Of a stretch of DNA of 64,000 nt, positions 62,590 to 64,000 are shown piece by piece. The stretch comes from Shewanella aestuarii. GTDB lineage: Bacteria; Pseudomonadota; Gammaproteobacteria; Enterobacterales; Shewanellaceae. The translations under genes and the position numbers were made by a program. The DNA lies in assembly GCF_014647215.1 (NCBI RefSeq), contig NZ_BMOT01000005.1, forward strand, positions 124,001-188,000, written 5' to 3'. Below the pieces are notes generated by a model. It saw only the letters and a program-made list of their open reading frames with translations. It ran no database searches and was not told where the DNA came from. Within the stretch, counting starts at the first letter, position 1; each line of letters opens with the position of its first letter.

Positions 62590-63653
62590 TAATTAATCCG
62601 GTAAAAACCAACATAATTACAGGCTTTTTAGGTGTGGGTAAAACCAGTCTAATTAAGCAGCTATTGAGTCACAAACCTGAACATGAAGTTTGGGCGGTAT
62701 TGGTGAATGAATTTGGTGAAATTGGCATTGATGCCGGATTAATCAATGGCGCTAATCATACTGGCGTTGTGATAAAAGAGGTCGCGGGTGGCTGCCTCTG
62801 CTGTGCTGCCGGAGTCCCAATTCAGGTGGCAATTAATCAGATAATTCAACGTGCTAAACCAGATAGGCTATTAATCGAGCCGACTGGGATAGGCCACCCA
62901 CAAGAAATCATTAAAGTGTTATCAGCTCCGCATTATGCCCAAGTAATTAACTTGCAAGCGAGCGTGTGTTTAGTCGATGCCCGTAAGCTTGCACTGCAAA
63001 GTTATCGTGACCATGATACTTATCGCCAACAATTGTTAATAGCTGATCTCATTGTTACCAGTAAAACAGAGCTGTATCAGCATAATGAGTTAGTGGATTT
63101 GCAAGATTTTCTCAGCCAACTCGTCATTAGCCCAAGAGTGTTGCAAGGCGGTAATTATTTTCTGTCCGATGATTTTATCAATGAAATACTCGCAAGTTTA
63201 AATACACCAGCACGAAAAAAAACATCTACTGTTAATACCTCACAGCACAGTTCTGCACCGACTTCACTTTTGAACCGAGCAACTTCAGAGTCAAGTATGT
63301 GGTTTAATCAAATTGATGAAGCCCCTACACCCGTTTTGATGGAAGGGGAGATCATATGCAAACTCAATCAAGGTGATGGTTGTTATAGTATTGGCTGGCT
63401 TATTAGTCCAAGTATGACTTTTAATTTTGACTTATTGATGCGCTGGGTGGAGACGTTTAAACGCCCGGATATCATCCGCCTTAAAGCGGTAATGATTACC
63501 TTTGACGGCATATTAGGGATTAACATGGTTGATTCAACATTGCATTTATCTGAATTAGATGAAGCAGTGGATTCTCGCTTAGAAATCATCACAGAACATT
63601 CACTCAATAGTGCTGAGCTACAGCAATCGTTAATCGCCTGTATTGATGAATAA
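62586..63653 (+). CDS. CobW/COG0523 family metal-chaperone GTPase
   Basis: A 355-residue GTPase with Walker A GFLGVGKT (13-20), the metal-binding GGCLCC motif (68-73), EPTGIGHP and a C-terminal domain. The base-recognition motif usually NKxD reads SKTEL (159-163). COG0523 proteins deliver zinc or other metals; the target is unknown. It overlaps the rhlE-type helicase by 4 bp (ATGA), so it is translated with it. Confidence 0.88.
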   Translation: MIINPVKTNIITGFLGVGKTSLIKQLLSHKPEHEVWAVLVNEFGEIGIDAGLINGANHTGVVIKEVAGGCLCCAAGVPIQVAINQIIQRAKPDRLLIEPTGIGHPQEIIKVLSAPHYAQVINLQASVCLVDARKLALQSYRDHDTYRQQLLIADLIVTSKTELYQHNELVDLQDFLSQLVISPRVLQGGNYFLSDDFINEILASLNTPARKKTSTVNTSQHSSAPTSLLNRATSESSMWFNQIDEAPTPVLMEGEIICKLNQGDGCYSIGWLISPSMTFNFDLLMRWVETFKRPDIIRLKAVMITFDGILGINMVDSTLHLSELDEAVDSRLEIITEHSLNSAELQQSLIACIDE

Positions 63654-63727
63654 TGTTGACGGGTTATATTAAGAGCTTGCGATAAGGTTGATCTAAATTT
63701 TATCTTTAGTTGTTTAGCTCTCTGATA

Positions 63728-63759
63728 GCAATAAACCTGCCATTTGACAGGTTTATTGC
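63728..63759. terminator. Convergent hairpin between the CobW gene and the lactate dehydrogenase
   Basis: GCAATAAACCTG (63728-63739) pairs perfectly with CAGGTTTATTGC (63748-63759), 12 bp, 8-nt loop, in the gap between two convergent genes. The T-run is weak, but it is the only candidate terminator here. Confidence 0.65.
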
Positions 63760-63775
63760 GATAAGATTTAGCGAC

Positions 63776-64000
63776 TTATCGAGTACACTCTTCTAAAAGA
63801 TAGGCTAAGTGGCGATAGGAAATACCACTATGCTGCGTTAATCCCACTTCACACATTCTATTGGCGTAATAACCTTCTTTGGTGGCTGTCGGGATCAGTT
63901 TTTTTATATTTCGTAAAGCACTGGCATTGATTTCTGGTTTATATAGGCCTTTTTCACCAGCATAACCACAGCAGCTAATGCCTTCAGGCATTACGACGTG
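63776..64000 (-). CDS. Iron-sulfur D-lactate dehydrogenase-like protein, C-terminal end (partial)
   Basis: The frame runs through the right edge and ends at 63776, giving about 74 residues. The motif CCGYAGEKGLY then PEINASALRNIKK and CEVGLTQHSGISYRHLAYLL is the C-terminal cysteine-rich end of FAD/iron-sulfur D-lactate or glycolate dehydrogenases (Dld-II type). The frame continues upstream as ...HVVMPEGISCCGY, so the Met at 63991 is internal. The catalytic FAD domain lies outside the window. Confidence 0.75.
   Translation of the reverse strand, partial: HVVMPEGISCCGYAGEKGLYKPEINASALRNIKKLIPTATKEGYYANRMCEVGLTQHSGISYRHLAYLLEECTR

Noticed and set aside
1-64000. CRISPR arrays, insertion sequences, prophage, tRNA or rRNA genes
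   Set aside because: No regular spaced repeats, transposase-like or integrase-like frames, or recognisable tRNA/rRNA sequences were seen in the window.

Overview
This window is almost entirely a polar-flagellum and chemotaxis gene cluster from a gammaproteobacterium, most likely a Shewanella species. I infer this from gene order (flgMNA, cheVR, flgB-L, two tandem flagellin genes, flaG-fliD-fliT-fliS, flrABC, fliE-R, flhBAFG, fliA, cheYZAB, parC-parP-cheW and a DUF2802 gene), from the FlrA/FlrB/FlrC regulators, and from the general look of the proteins. No database search was possible. There are no insertion sequences, prophages, tRNAs, rRNAs or CRISPR arrays.

Layout. 1-2533: the tail of an unidentified gene, a secreted chalcone-isomerase-like protein, then flgA, flgM and flgN on the minus strand. 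2685-4782: cheV and cheR. 4813-15834: rod, hook, ring and hook-filament junction genes flgB to flgL. 15888-20676: flagellins FlaA and FlaB, FlaG, the FliD cap and the chaperones FliT-like and FliS. 20677-25229: regulators FlrA (sigma54 activator) and FlrB/FlrC (two-component pair). 25245-38732: MS-ring, C-ring, export ATPase and export gate (fliE to flhB). 38754-52135: flhA, flhF, flhG, fliA, cheYZAB, a small membrane protein, parC, parP, cheW and fipA. 52245-56179 (minus): an RsmB/NOP RNA methyltransferase, a free FlhB C-domain protein and a second FliK-like protein. 56458-64000: housekeeping genes (mlaA, an rssB-like regulator, a hypothetical, a yiaY-type alcohol dehydrogenase, a cyclophilin lipoprotein, an rhlE-type helicase, a CobW GTPase and the end of an iron-sulfur D-lactate dehydrogenase).

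Regulation can be read from the DNA. Sigma54 sites with exact GG-N10-GC geometry precede flgB, flgF, flrB, fliE, fliK and flhA. Three of these lie directly behind intrinsic terminators and a fourth (flgF) about 130 bp behind one. Sigma28 (FliA) sites with 11-nt spacing precede flgM and flaB, and a weaker one precedes cheV. This fits the four-tier order FlrA, then FlrBC/FliA/basal body, then hook, then flagellin and chemotaxis. FlhF, FlhG and FipA set pole and number of flagella, and ParC/ParP place the chemotaxis array at the same pole.

The most interesting points are: a second specificity-switch pair (FliK-like plus stand-alone FlhB C-domain) beside the normal pair; three CheA linker repeats that resemble the CheY-binding ends of FliM and CheZ in the same window; an uncharacterised membrane protein between cheB and parC; strong inverted repeats in the flaB leader, the fliN-fliO gap and upstream of the alcohol dehydrogenase; an NPEH cleavage motif in FlhB; and an MlaA without a lipobox cysteine.
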